From NCBI GenBank assembly GCA_021804965.1, contig JAJZGG010000022.1, forward strand, positions 1 to 36,421: 36,421 nucleotides of DNA, read 5' to 3'. A program made the translations under genes and the position numbers. Below the pieces are notes generated by a model. The model worked only from the letters and a program-made list of their open reading frames with translations. It searched no databases and was not told the DNA's origin. Below, piece by piece: positions 1 through 7,983 of the stretch; positions within the stretch are counted from its first letter, which is position 1; the number at the start of each line of letters is the position of its first letter. This DNA comes from Acidobacteriota bacterium (GTDB lineage Bacteria > Acidobacteriota > Terriglobia > Terriglobales > Acidobacteriaceae).

Positions 1-1
1 G

Positions 2-202
2 CGGAAGACGATTCAGGGTTTGCTGCCGGGGTTCATGGTGGTGTTTGTGTTGCGGGATGTGGATGGTCTTTCGACTGAGGAAACGGCGGAGATGCTGGGA
101 CTGAGCGTTCCAGCGGTGAAGTCGAGACTGCTGCGGGCACGCCTGCAGTTGCGGGAACGACTGAGCCGATATTTCCGCTCGAAAAAGGCTGGTGAAAAGT
201 GA
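2..202 (+). CDS. ECF-type RNA polymerase sigma factor, C-terminal part (5' truncated by window edge)
   Basis: Only the last 66 residues are visible; the frame is open from base 2 and the rest lies upstream of the window. The segment is a typical sigma region 4: a first helix with the phrase VFVLRDVDGLS, then a helix-turn-helix (TEETAEMLGLSVPAVKSRL) that would contact the -35 element, and a basic end (RSKKAGEK). Family knowledge: ECF sigma factors recruit RNA polymerase to stress or envelope regulons and are usually held inactive by a co-transcribed anti-sigma factor. That fits here, because the stop codon overlaps the GTG start of a small zinc-finger protein (GTGA junction). The regulon and inducing signal cannot be read from this fragment. 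Confidence 0.9.
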   Translation, partial: RKTIQGLLPGFMVVFVLRDVDGLSTEETAEMLGLSVPAVKSRLLRARLQLRERLSRYFRSKKAGEK

Positions 203-435
203 CCTGCACGGAATTTCTAGCGAAGCTGGACGAGCTGATTGAGGGGTCGGTCTCTGCGGAGATGCGGAAGCAGCTTGAGGAACATCTGGGCGGGTGCGCG
301 CATTGCACGGTGACGCTGAACACGACGCGCAAGACGATCGAGGTGTATCGATCCAACGAACTGTATGCCCTTCCCAAGAGCGTGCGCGACAGGCTGCATG
401 CGGCGATTGTGGCGCGCTGTAAACACGGCTGCTAA
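199..435 (+). CDS. small zinc-finger anti-sigma factor (zf-HC2/ZAS type)
   Basis: A 78-residue soluble protein whose GTG start overlaps the sigma-factor stop (GTGA), implying translational coupling and roughly equal amounts. It carries the ZAS zinc motif H29-x3-C33-x2-C36 (HLGGCAHC), preceded by a helix of the form EFLAKLDELIEGSVS that is typical of the sigma-binding N-terminus. There is no transmembrane segment, so it would be a cytoplasmic anti-sigma factor. The C-terminal helix (PKSVRDRLHAAIVARC) and a terminal C-x3-C pair (CKHGC) are further features; whether these Cys sense redox state is not known. Family knowledge: such proteins bind the sigma factor and release it on thiol oxidation or another signal. 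Confidence 0.85.
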   Translation: MTCTEFLAKLDELIEGSVSAEMRKQLEEHLGGCAHCTVTLNTTRKTIEVYRSNELYALPKSVRDRLHAAIVARCKHGC

Positions 436-449
436 GCCCCGCAGCAGCC
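427..449. terminator. weak hairpin at the end of the anti-sigma gene
   Basis: A 7-bp inverted repeat (GGCTGCT / AGCAGCC) with a 9-base loop spans the anti-sigma stop codon, between that gene and the convergent small gene at 565-879. There is no T-run, so termination is only a possibility. The rest of 436-564 holds nothing I can recognise. Confidence 0.2.
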
Positions 450-564
450 AGCGACTTCCCTGCCCTGATGGCTTGGGCCTATTCCATTCCTTTGTGCCTG
501 GCCGGATCTGTGCCTGCCATCCCTCGCCGCAATGATTGAGCGATGCGATCGGGCGCGCTGAAAA

Positions 565-879
565 CTACATCACCTTCCGCCACCAGGCAGTCCGCTCATC
601 GCTGATGAAGTGCGTGCGGTCGCCGCGCGACAGGTAAAAGTCCAGGATGTCGTTCTTCTGGAAGGAATCGCAGTCCGGCCAGGAGGTGTCGATGTCGAGC
701 CGGACTGTATTGTTGTGTTCGTCGGCCAGAACGATCTCCGTGGGCGAGCAGGCAATGACCCGCTGCGCCTTGAGCGTAAAAACCGTGCCGGGCGGCGGCG
801 GTGGCGCCACATTGCTGGCAAGTTTGCTGAGCACAAGAATGAAGAGCATGACGGCGGAGATGCTGAGAATGCGCTTCAT
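565..879 (-). CDS. small membrane-anchored or exported hypothetical protein
   Basis: A 104-residue protein beginning MKRILSISAVMLFILVLSKLAS, a clear signal peptide or N-terminal anchor, followed by a proline stretch (APPPPPGT) and a compact mixed domain ending in ERTAWWRKVM. The first half of the mature part (GTVFTLKAQRVIACSPTEIVLADEHNN) looks like an OB-like beta structure, and two Cys (in IACSP and WPDCDS) could pair outside the cytoplasm. I do not recognise a family. The gene lies 96 bases downstream of, and in the same direction as, the M48 protease, so it may be its operon partner. No strong Shine-Dalgarno precedes the ATG. The reading frame is supported by the signal peptide and by biased codon use. 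Confidence 0.6.
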   Translation of the reverse strand: MKRILSISAVMLFILVLSKLASNVAPPPPPGTVFTLKAQRVIACSPTEIVLADEHNNTVRLDIDTSWPDCDSFQKNDILDFYLSRGDRTHFISDERTAWWRKVM

Positions 880-975
880 GACGGAATCCAGACGGTGGGA
901 TGCAGGGGCTGCAACTCCTGCTGAAGATCATCATAACGCAGGAATCGATCCGCAATATTTCGGATATGGTCGGGG

Positions 976-2328
976 TCAACTGCCGGAGTTGTTGCTGGTG
1001 CTGGCTGTTTCGTCGGTCCGCCGATGCAGCGTGGGCTGATCGTCCCCATTGGTGGGCGGTGCATTGCCGTCCTGCGGCGTCGTGCTTGCCTTGCGCAGCG
1101 AAGGCGCATGCAGGCCGCGCTTGTCGAGCAGGCGACGCTTGTTTTCAATGCGTGCCAGGCGGGCCTTGACCTCGTCGAACTCCGAGGTGGTTACCAGATA
1201 ATCAGGCTTTGCCGGCAGGTAGTGGGCAATCTCATACTGGGAGTTTTCGATGCGATCCGGAGTCTGGGGATGGTCGGAGAAGGTCTTGGAGATGATGCCT
1301 GGCTTGCGCTTTTCCAGGGCTTCAATCTTCTCAAAGAACGCAATGAAGGCCTGCGGATCATAGCCGGAGCGGTACATGTACTCGATGCCGAGGAAGTCGG
1401 CCTGCGCCTCAAATTCGCGGGAAAAATGCAGGAAGGTGAGTGGAACCGCGATCGATGAGGCTTCGTAGAGCTCATAGCCGGTCATGCCGCCGAGGAAGAT
1501 GAGCGGCACGGTGCCGATCTGGGCGTAGTTCAGGCGGGTCATCTCGCGCGCGGCGTGGTGCGCGGCCACGTGGGCAATCTCATGAGCCATGACTCCGGCC
1601 ATCTCCGCCTCGGTATCTGCATTGAGGATGAGGCCGGAGTTGACATAAAAATAGCCGCCGGGCAGGGCAAAGGCATTGATCTCGTCGGAGTCAATCACCT
1701 TGATGGTGAAGGGCACCTTGGCATCGGAGTTTTTCACGATGTTCTGGCCGATGCGATTCACATACTCCGTCACGACCGGATCGGTAATGAAGCGGGCGCT
1801 TTTATCAATCTCCGCCGCATAGGTGTGGCCCATGCGGATCTCCCAGTCCGTGGAGTACCAGTTGCCGATGCCACGGCCACCGATCTGCCGGTTGCCCACA
1901 GCGTTCACGTCTTCAATGCTGCCGGGCTTGACCTTGTCCATGTCGCTGCCCGGCTCGGCGATGGAGATTGGCAGGCTGGCTGCGGCCACCTTTGCGTCTT
2001 TTTTGGCGGCCTTTCTGTCTTTGGTCGTATCGGCTGCTGCCGCGTTGCCGGAGGAGTTCCCGGTGGCAGACGGCTTCCCGGCTGCGGTCTGTTTTCCGGC
2101 TGGATCGGGCGATTGCGGACGCGTGGCGGTGGGTTGGGGCGAGCTGGGCAGCGGCTCCGTCGGCGATGCCGGGACGGGATTCTGCGGCTGGACTGGGGTG
2201 GGGGTTCCGGTGGGCGCTGGGGTGGGGGTTCCGGTGGGCGCTGGTGTGGTGGTTTGTGGCAGGGCGGACGACTGGCCCGCAAGCAGGGTGGTGGCGATCA
2301 GACAAGGAAGGATGAGGGTACGATGCAT
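976..2328 (-). CDS. exported M48-family zinc metalloprotease (BepA/LoiP-like)
   Basis: A 450-residue protein. The start at 2328 is chosen because an excellent AAAGGAGGA Shine-Dalgarno precedes it and a signal peptide (MHRTLILPCLIATTLLAG) follows. After a Pro/Thr/Ala-rich linker (about residues 25-115) comes an M48 domain with the zinc motif HEIAH at 249-253 and the third ligand E307 in SREFEAQAD. The stretch NAFALPGGYFYVNSGLI (about 218-234) is also family-typical. Family knowledge: periplasmic M48 proteases of this class degrade or help assemble outer-membrane proteins. There is no lipobox, so it is probably soluble in the periplasm. The C-terminal part (about 370-450) is charged and low in order. 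The downstream small gene at 565-879 may be co-transcribed. Confidence 0.92.
   Translation of the reverse strand: MHRTLILPCLIATTLLAGQSSALPQTTTPAPTGTPTPAPTGTPTPVQPQNPVPASPTEPLPSSPQPTATRPQSPDPAGKQTAAGKPSATGNSSGNAAAADTTKDRKAAKKDAKVAAASLPISIAEPGSDMDKVKPGSIEDVNAVGNRQIGGRGIGNWYSTDWEIRMGHTYAAEIDKSARFITDPVVTEYVNRIGQNIVKNSDAKVPFTIKVIDSDEINAFALPGGYFYVNSGLILNADTEAEMAGVMAHEIAHVAAHHAAREMTRLNYAQIGTVPLIFLGGMTGYELYEASSIAVPLTFLHFSREFEAQADFLGIEYMYRSGYDPQAFIAFFEKIEALEKRKPGIISKTFSDHPQTPDRIENSQYEIAHYLPAKPDYLVTTSEFDEVKARLARIENKRRLLDKRGLHAPSLRKASTTPQDGNAPPTNGDDQPTLHRRTDETASTSNNSGS
2195..2242. repeat. two exact 24-bp tandem copies inside the M48 protease gene
   Basis: Two identical head-to-tail 24-base units (2195-2218 and 2219-2242), with a partial third copy after them, encode the octapeptide repeat APTGTPTP in the linker between signal peptide and protease domain. 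The unit is a multiple of three, so copy-number change would alter linker length without a frameshift. Confidence 0.9.
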
Positions 2329-2530
2329 GCTGTCCGATCCTCCTTTCTGTCTTGTGCCCCTGCCGCCATGCGCTGCAGCCATCTGTGGACGGCTGTTTTC
2401 TTGCGTACGCGCCAACTGACCCTAGTATGCGCTGAAGGACAGGGATACGTCGATGGAATTTCCACGGGATCGAAGTGCCGGGCGGAATGGGAAGGGCAAA
2501 ATGACGACAAAATCCAACGCGATCAGGCTC

Positions 2531-2536
2531 TATACT
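2531..2536 (+). promoter_or_regulatory. -10 box (TATACT), probably giving a leaderless transcript
   Basis: TATACT lies 9 bases before the ATG at 2546 of the SpoIIE-type phosphatase gene. A start site 6-9 bases after a -10 box would fall at or next to that ATG. The same box and spacing occur before dedA and, with 7 bases, before the FAD oxidoreductase. No good -35 is visible. Confidence 0.5.
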
Positions 2537-2545
2537 GAAGCGCAT

Positions 2546-4762
2546 ATGACGAATCAGCCAAGGAGCTGGCACGGGAGCAGGGGCAGGGATTGTGCCGGTG
2601 GACGACTGTGGGCAATCGGGGCTGTACTGGCCCTGATGACAGGGGTTTGGATGCAGGCTGCCGGGGCGCAGCAGGCACCCGCAAGCTCGTCTCCCAGTCG
2701 GCATGCACCGCCGCCGGTGGTCCGGCTGATGCATGGACGCATCCATGCTCCGGGCGGGGAACTGCCCAAGCCCGGCGAGTCGACCGTCTTTGATGCGACG
2801 GAAATGGGTGCTCCGGTTGTGCTGGATCGCAACTGGAGACTGGGCATCTCTGCCGGCACCGATCCTGCCCAGGTGAACTTCGACGACTCCAAATGGCCGA
2901 TGCGGGATGCCACCGAGGCGCTGGACGAGATTGACGAAAGTGCAGCCGATCAGCCACCCGGAGCACCGCCGCAGGAGACCGGAATTGTCCACGTTCACCG
3001 GCATGGCAGGCCGTTTGCCTGGTTTCGACTGAAGGTGAAACTGCCTCCGCAGCACGAGCCGCTTTCGCTGATGGTGGAGGTTCCGGTCACGCGCAGCTCG
3101 CAGATGGTGGTCTTCAGCGGCGATGTGGGCATGGATTTGTATATCGACGGCAAGCAGGTGCAGCCGATCAGCCTGAGCGGGAAGCGCGCCGATCCCTTTG
3201 AGCAGGTGACGCGGCTGTATCCGGTGGAAATCCCGGCCAATGAATCCGTGATGACCCTGGCCGTGCGTACGCCATTCACCCCGGTGGGACTGGATGCATA
3301 CACCAGCTTTTTTGCGCATCGCAAGTTTGTGCTGGGAGCAGCCAGCGACCTGCCGGCACATGTGGAAGTCTGGCGCGACATGATGCTGATGCAGTGGCTG
3401 CCCACCCTGGTGGACAGCGGACTGAAGGTGCTGCTGGCGGTGTTTCTGCTGGCGCTCTTCTGGACACAGCGGGATCATCGGGAGTATCTGTGGCTGGGCA
3501 TCCATCTGCTGTTTATTGCGCCGCTCGCCTTTGTGAGCTATGCCGGCAGCATGGGCCTGGAATCCCAGAAGGTTGTCTTTGCCTGCACGGTGCAACTGCT
3601 GCTGATTTCCGCCTACTTTTACTTTGAGTTCCTCTACAGCTTTCTTTATCTGAAGCGGCGCTGGTTTGTGACTGCGCTGCGGTTTTCCGCGCCTCTGTTG
3701 CTGAGCTTCGGGCCCCTGCTGATGGGCATCCAGCGGGGTGAAGGCGTTGCACTGGCATGGGTGGGATCGCTGCTCTATGCGCTGGCATGGATCGTGGCCT
3801 GGATGATCTTTGTAGGCTGGCAGCTGACGCGTGCCGCGCTCCGCAAAAACTATGAGGCCGCGCTGCTGCTGCTGCCGCTGCTGCTGAGCGTGGTGGGTGC
3901 CGTGGAGTTGTCCTCCACGCTGGCTGCCTCCAGCCTGAAGGCCGTGCCGGTTGAGTCTCCGTTGACCTTCCAAGCCGGGCCAATTCCCGTCCATGTCTCG
4001 GATGTGGCGGATTTTCTGGGCATCGTGGTGATCCTGATCATCATCTTCGTCCGCTTCCAGAGGATTCATCGGGAGCGGCAGCGCGTCTCCAGCGAGCTGG
4101 CCGCCGCACGCAGCGTGCAGGAGGTGATGATTCCACTGGATGCGCCGCAGACGCCGGGCTTCGATGTGGACACCGTCTATGCGCCGGCCAATGAGGTGGG
4201 CGGCGATTTCTACCATATTCATCCGACCAGCGAAGGCGGATTGCTGGTGGTGATCGGAGACGTGGCCGGGAAGGGATTGCAGGCGGCCATGAATGTCTCC
4301 ATGCTGATGGGTGCGCTGCGGCTGACGCGTGCCACCTCGCCGGGCAAGATTCTGGCGGAGTTGAATCGGGTGGTGGCTGGCGGTGCCAGTTTTACCACCT
4401 GCGAGGCCGCCTACTTTGCTCCGGATGGCGAGCTGACCCTGGCCAGCGCCGGACATCCGGCTCCGTATCTGAACAGTCATGAAGTGGAGATGCCGGGCGG
4501 GCTGCCGCTGGGTGTGGTGCCGGAGACGCAATACGAGGAAGTGCACCTTTACATGCATCCGGGAGACAGACTGCTGCTGATCTCCGACGGCATTCCCGAG
4601 GCACGGCGCGTCACCGGCGAACTCTTCGGCTTTGATCGCATCCGCAACATCAGCACGGAATCCGCATTCTTCATCGCGGATACGGCCCGCAATTTTGGTC
4701 AGGAGGACGACATTACTGTCCTGACCATCCGCAGGCAGGCTGCCGCGACGGAGAATGCCTGA
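2546..4762 (+). CDS. membrane-bound PP2C/SpoIIE-type serine phosphatase with extracytoplasmic sensor region
   Basis: A 738-residue protein from the ATG at 2546, chosen for its TATACT box and a reasonable signal peptide (h-region WAIGAVLALMTGVWM, cleavage after AGA so that the mature chain begins QQAP). An ATG at 2501 has a GGAAGGG ribosome site and is the alternative. About residues 60-280 form an extracytoplasmic beta-rich, jelly-roll-like region. About 290-505 is a bundle of roughly seven membrane helices (7TMR-DISM-like layout). The C-terminal 230 residues are a SpoIIE/RsbU PP2C domain with metal-binding motifs GGDFY (D554), GDVAGKG (D572) and EDDITVL (D721-D722). Family knowledge: such enzymes dephosphorylate anti-sigma-factor antagonists (STAS proteins) in partner-switching cascades. 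No STAS or RsbW gene is nearby, so the target is unknown. Confidence 0.9.
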   Translation: MTNQPRSWHGSRGRDCAGGRLWAIGAVLALMTGVWMQAAGAQQAPASSSPSRHAPPPVVRLMHGRIHAPGGELPKPGESTVFDATEMGAPVVLDRNWRLGISAGTDPAQVNFDDSKWPMRDATEALDEIDESAADQPPGAPPQETGIVHVHRHGRPFAWFRLKVKLPPQHEPLSLMVEVPVTRSSQMVVFSGDVGMDLYIDGKQVQPISLSGKRADPFEQVTRLYPVEIPANESVMTLAVRTPFTPVGLDAYTSFFAHRKFVLGAASDLPAHVEVWRDMMLMQWLPTLVDSGLKVLLAVFLLALFWTQRDHREYLWLGIHLLFIAPLAFVSYAGSMGLESQKVVFACTVQLLLISAYFYFEFLYSFLYLKRRWFVTALRFSAPLLLSFGPLLMGIQRGEGVALAWVGSLLYALAWIVAWMIFVGWQLTRAALRKNYEAALLLLPLLLSVVGAVELSSTLAASSLKAVPVESPLTFQAGPIPVHVSDVADFLGIVVILIIIFVRFQRIHRERQRVSSELAAARSVQEVMIPLDAPQTPGFDVDTVYAPANEVGGDFYHIHPTSEGGLLVVIGDVAGKGLQAAMNVSMLMGALRLTRATSPGKILAELNRVVAGGASFTTCEAAYFAPDGELTLASAGHPAPYLNSHEVEMPGGLPLGVVPETQYEEVHLYMHPGDRLLLISDGIPEARRVTGELFGFDRIRNISTESAFFIADTARNFGQEDDITVLTIRRQAAATENA

Positions 4763-4819
4763 GCTGAGAGCTGCAGAGGTGCAAACAGGCACACCGGAGG
4801 CGGCGGTAACCGCAAGGAA

Positions 4820-4889
4820 AATCCAACGCAAACGAGGAAGGCGCGGCGATGATTGGCCGCGCCTTCCTCTGTTTGGTTCCCGTTGGATT
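4820..4889. terminator. long compound hairpin, likely bidirectional terminator
   Basis: It lies between the convergent phosphatase and inositol-phosphate synthase genes. A perfect 14-bp inner stem (GAGGAAGGCGCGGC 4834-4847 / GCCGCGCCTTCCTC 4856-4869) with an 8-base loop is flanked by AAAC 4830-4833 / GTTT 4871-4874 and by a 9-bp outer arm (AATCCAACG 4820-4828 / CGTTGGATT 4881-4889). There is only a short T-run on either strand. Confidence 0.75.
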
Positions 4890-4924
4890 CGATTGCGTGG
4901 AGCAGCAGGGATACTGCCGCAGCC

Positions 4925-6259
4925 TCAGTCGTAGTATTCCAGGCCCAGATGCGTGATCAGCTCCTGGCCCATGATGTGGCGCAGGGTGTTCTTCAGCTTC
5001 ATGGACTGGATGAAGAGATCGTGCTCGGGATACAGGCCGGGCGCGGTCTGCGGAGACTTCCAGTAGAAGCTGAGCCACTCCTGCACGCCCAGATTCGCCA
5101 GCTGCTGGGTGCGCTGTGCCAGATCCAGGAAGAGCACCAGGTCCAGCGCAATGGGAGCGGCAAGGATGGAGTCGCGGCAGAGGAAATCGACCTTGATCTG
5201 CATGGGATAGCCCAGCCAGCCGAAGATGTCGATGTTGTCCCAGCCTTCCTTGTTGTCTCCACGCGGCGGGTAATAGTTGATGCGAACCTTGTGGTAGATG
5301 TCCTTGTAGAGATCGGGGTACAGGTCCGGCTGCAGGATGTAATCGAGAACGCCGAGCTTGGACTCCTCCTTGGTTTTGAAGGATTCCGGATCGTCGAGCA
5401 CTTCCCCGTCGCGGTTGCCGAGGATGTTGGTCGAGTACCAGCCGGAGACGCCCAGCATGCGGGCCTTGAAGGCCGGAGCGAGGACGGTCTTCATGAAGGT
5501 CTGTCCGGTTTTGAAGTCCTTGCCGGTGATGGGCGCGTTGTTCTTGCGCGACAGCTCAATGGCGGCAGGAAAATCAACGGTCAGATTCGGCGCGCCATTG
5601 GCAAACGGCACCCCTTCGCTGAGCGCAGCGTAGGCATAGATCTGCGAGGGCGCGATCGAAGGATCATTGTCGACCAGTCCTTTTTCAAAGGCGGCGATGG
5701 ACTGGTGGACAGCGGTTGGTTCCAGGAAGATCTCCGTGGAGCCGCACCAGATGACGACGACGCGATCGACGGTCTTGCGGAAGGCGCGGATGTCGGCACG
5801 CACCTGCTCGGCCAGGTCCATCTTGTTCTTGCCGGTCTTCACATGGGTTCCATGCAGGCGCTTGACGTAGTGCTGGTCAAAGACGGCGGGCATGGGCTTG
5901 ATGGTTTCCAGGTAGGGCTTCAGCGCGGCGAGGGTCTCGTTGTCCAGCACCTTGGCGTGGGCGGCAGCCTCATACACGTTGTCCTCGAAGATGTCCCAGC
6001 CGGTGAAGACAAGGTCGTCGAGCCCGGCGAGCGGAACAAAGTCGCGGATGAGCGGCGTGTTGCCGTCGGTCCGCTTGCCAAGGCGGATGGTACCCATCTG
6101 GGTGAGCGAGCCAATGGGCTTGGCGAGCCCACGGCGAACGGCTTCGACGCCGGCGATAAAGGTCGTGGCGACGGCACCGAGACCGACAACCATGACGCCG
6201 AGTTTGCCTGTGGCGGGTGCGATGGCGGTCTTCTGGCCGCTTTGCTGTTCTGAAGACAT
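4925..6259 (-). CDS. ino1: inositol-3-phosphate synthase (myo-inositol-1-phosphate synthase)
   Basis: A 444-residue NAD-dependent enzyme that converts D-glucose 6-phosphate to 1D-myo-inositol 3-phosphate, the entry step for inositol lipids and related solutes. The N-terminus has the Rossmann glycine motif VVGLGAVATTFIAG (about residues 24-37). The family signature NILGNRDGE (about 283-291) is followed by the catalytic lysine region FKTKEESK. The segment NYYPPRGDNKEGWDNIDIFGWLG and the metal and substrate region VDFLCRDSILAAP match bacterial members. The length is as expected. It reads toward the phosphatase gene and shares the hairpin between them. The gap to dedA upstream (124 bases) suggests an independent promoter. 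A purine-rich stretch (GAAGGGAAGG) lies about 11 bases before the ATG as a possible ribosome site. Confidence 0.95.
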   Translation of the reverse strand: MSSEQQSGQKTAIAPATGKLGVMVVGLGAVATTFIAGVEAVRRGLAKPIGSLTQMGTIRLGKRTDGNTPLIRDFVPLAGLDDLVFTGWDIFEDNVYEAAAHAKVLDNETLAALKPYLETIKPMPAVFDQHYVKRLHGTHVKTGKNKMDLAEQVRADIRAFRKTVDRVVVIWCGSTEIFLEPTAVHQSIAAFEKGLVDNDPSIAPSQIYAYAALSEGVPFANGAPNLTVDFPAAIELSRKNNAPITGKDFKTGQTFMKTVLAPAFKARMLGVSGWYSTNILGNRDGEVLDDPESFKTKEESKLGVLDYILQPDLYPDLYKDIYHKVRINYYPPRGDNKEGWDNIDIFGWLGYPMQIKVDFLCRDSILAAPIALDLVLFLDLAQRTQQLANLGVQEWLSFYWKSPQTAPGLYPEHDLFIQSMKLKNTLRHIMGQELITHLGLEYYD

Positions 6260-6383
6260 GCTGATTGTGACCTTCCCTTCTAGGATGAAGCGCGGCGCAG
6301 AGGCTGCCGCGAAGGTTGAGCACGCAGGCCGGAAGGCTGAGGGTTCCGTTCAGCAAGCCGGCCAGCGGAGTGTTCGCAATGCG

Positions 6384-7043
6384 TCAGGCTACGGGAGCGC
6401 TTTTTGCGCGTCTCCAGTGCGTCCAGACAAACCAGAATACTGCGGCCACCAGTGCCAGTTCCACCACCAGGTGGAAGCGGTGAAAGGCCGCGTGAAAGGC
6501 CGGGTCCGTATTCCAGCGGTCGCCAAGCTGCTTGCCCACAAAGGCAAGCGCGAAGCACCAGGGCCAGGAGCCGACGAAGGTGTAGAGGTGAAATTTGCCC
6601 TGCCGCATGCGAGCAATGCCGGCAGGAAAGGCGATGAAGGTGCGTACGACGGGCAGCAGTCGTCCCAAGAGAACGGTGATTGCCCCCCATCGCTGGAAAA
6701 AGGCCGTCATGCGATCCAGATCATGAGGGCTGAAGAAAACAAACCGGCCGTAACGCATGACCAGCGGACGGCCACCCCAGGCGCCAATGGCATAGGCCAC
6801 AATGGAGCCGAGATTGCAGCCGATGGCACCGGCGGTGGCCACCAGCAGCAAACCTGCAAGGGAATTTCCGCCCCCGAAGCGGGCCGTGGAAACAAGGTAG
6901 CCGGCAAAGGGCAGAATCACTTCCGAGGGCAGCGGGATGCAGGCAGACTCAACCGCCATGAGCAGGACAACGCCCACATAGCCAGTCAGCGAGATGGTAG
7001 TGACAACGAGATGCACCAGACTGGCAAGAATCTGTTCGGACAC
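6384..7043 (-). CDS. DedA-family integral membrane protein
   Basis: A 219-residue SNARE-associated/DedA (VTT-domain) protein. Hallmarks are the early acidic and proline motif AVESACIPLPSEVILPFAG (about residues 29-47), the G-rich segment AGAIGCNLGSIVAYAIG, and the basic signature GRLLPVVRTFIAFPAGIARM (about 145-165), with several hydrophobic helices. Family knowledge: DedA proteins are involved in flipping phosphatidylethanolamine or undecaprenyl phosphate and in keeping the proton motive force. The frame is open upstream, but the GTG at 7043 gives the normal length and follows a TATACT box by 9 bases with no Shine-Dalgarno, so I infer leaderless translation. It is divergent from chdC. Confidence 0.9.
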   Translation of the reverse strand: MSEQILASLVHLVVTTISLTGYVGVVLLMAVESACIPLPSEVILPFAGYLVSTARFGGGNSLAGLLLVATAGAIGCNLGSIVAYAIGAWGGRPLVMRYGRFVFFSPHDLDRMTAFFQRWGAITVLLGRLLPVVRTFIAFPAGIARMRQGKFHLYTFVGSWPWCFALAFVGKQLGDRWNTDPAFHAAFHRFHLVVELALVAAVFWFVWTHWRRAKSAPVA

Positions 7044-7052
7044 AATACACTT

Positions 7053-7058
7053 AGTATA
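7053..7058 (-). promoter_or_regulatory. -10 box (TATACT) for dedA, probably leaderless
   Basis: On the minus strand TATACT is followed by 9 bases and then the GTG start of dedA. There is no ribosome-binding site, and no convincing -35. It has the same geometry as the box at 2531-2536. Confidence 0.5.
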
Positions 7059-7155
7059 AAGGTTCGCTGACGCCCTCCCTGGGACCTGGTTCCAACCAGA
7101 AGAGGCCGAATGAGGCGAATCGATTGCCTGAGTTGCAAGCCGAGAGGAAGTGACT

Positions 7156-7983
7156 GTGCCTGAGAATCCGCCTGTACCGCTGACACTGGAAGGCGCGAGC
7201 ATGCTGCATCAGATGTATCGCATGAACTGGAAGGCATGGCGCGCGTTGAACGAAGCCGAGCGGCAGCGTATCGGCAGCGCCGCAGCGCAGGGGCTGATGC
7301 AGATGGCCACGCCGGCGCAGAAGGGCGATGCCACCGTTGTTTACTCCATGCTGGGGCACAAGGGCGATCTGATGCTGGTGCATCTGCGGCAGAGCGTGGA
7401 AGAGCTGAACCGGGTGGAACTGGCACTGGCGCAGTTGGAGCTGCATGATTATCTGGAGCTGCGTCACTCCTACCTGTCCGTGGTGGAGCTGGGACTCTAT
7501 GAGTCCTCGGCCAAGACCTATGGAGCGCTGGCGGCTCAGGATGTGGCCCCGTTTACGCCGGAATGGACGAAGTCCATTGAAGAGACCCGCGCCCGGCAGG
7601 CACATGCCATGGCTTCGCGGCTCTACCCGGCAATTCCCGAGACCAAGTACATCTGCTTCTATCCCATGGATCGGAAGCGCGGCGAGGAAGTGAACTGGTA
7701 TACCGAGTCCATGGCCGACCGCCAGCGCATGATGCATGAGCATGGGATGATCGGACGGCGCTATGCCGACGAGGTGAAGCAGATCATCTCCGGCTCCATT
7801 GGACTGGACGACTGGGAGTGGGGTGTGGACCTGTTTGCGCAGGACCCGGTGGTCTTCAAAAAGCTGATCTACGAGATGCGCTTCGACGAGGTGAGTGCCA
7901 AGTTTGGCCTCTTCGGCGCATTCTTTGTCGGGGTGCATCTGCCGGTGGAGCGACTGGGCGCATGGCTGAGCGGAACCCTGTAA
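7156..7983 (+). CDS. chdC: coproheme decarboxylase (HemQ, chlorite-dismutase fold)
   Basis: A 275-residue enzyme that oxidatively decarboxylates two propionates of coproheme III to give heme b, the last step of the coproporphyrin-dependent pathway. The block FYPMDRKRGEEVNWY contains the radical-forming Tyr (Y169, the Tyr of YPM). MMHEHGMIGRR carries the proximal heme ligand H196, exactly 27 residues later as in Firmicute enzymes. Q209 occupies the distal Gln position (KQIISGSIGLDDWEWG). EMRFDEVSAKFG near the end is also characteristic. The GTG at 7156 is preferred because AGAGGAAG lies at good spacing; a GTG at 7150 is possible. The gene overlaps nth by 22 bases and faces the hemX-hemA-hemC-hemD operon. 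Confidence 0.95.
   Translation: MPENPPVPLTLEGASMLHQMYRMNWKAWRALNEAERQRIGSAAAQGLMQMATPAQKGDATVVYSMLGHKGDLMLVHLRQSVEELNRVELALAQLELHDYLELRHSYLSVVELGLYESSAKTYGALAAQDVAPFTPEWTKSIEETRARQAHAMASRLYPAIPETKYICFYPMDRKRGEEVNWYTESMADRQRMMHEHGMIGRRYADEVKQIISGSIGLDDWEWGVDLFAQDPVVFKKLIYEMRFDEVSAKFGLFGAFFVGVHLPVERLGAWLSGTL

Noticed and set aside
1913-4831. A 972-codon open frame on the minus strand
   Set aside because: It lies antisense to the SpoIIE-type phosphatase and overlaps the M48 gene in another frame. Its translation is Gln/His/Arg-rich without domain motifs. High GC explains long shadow frames.
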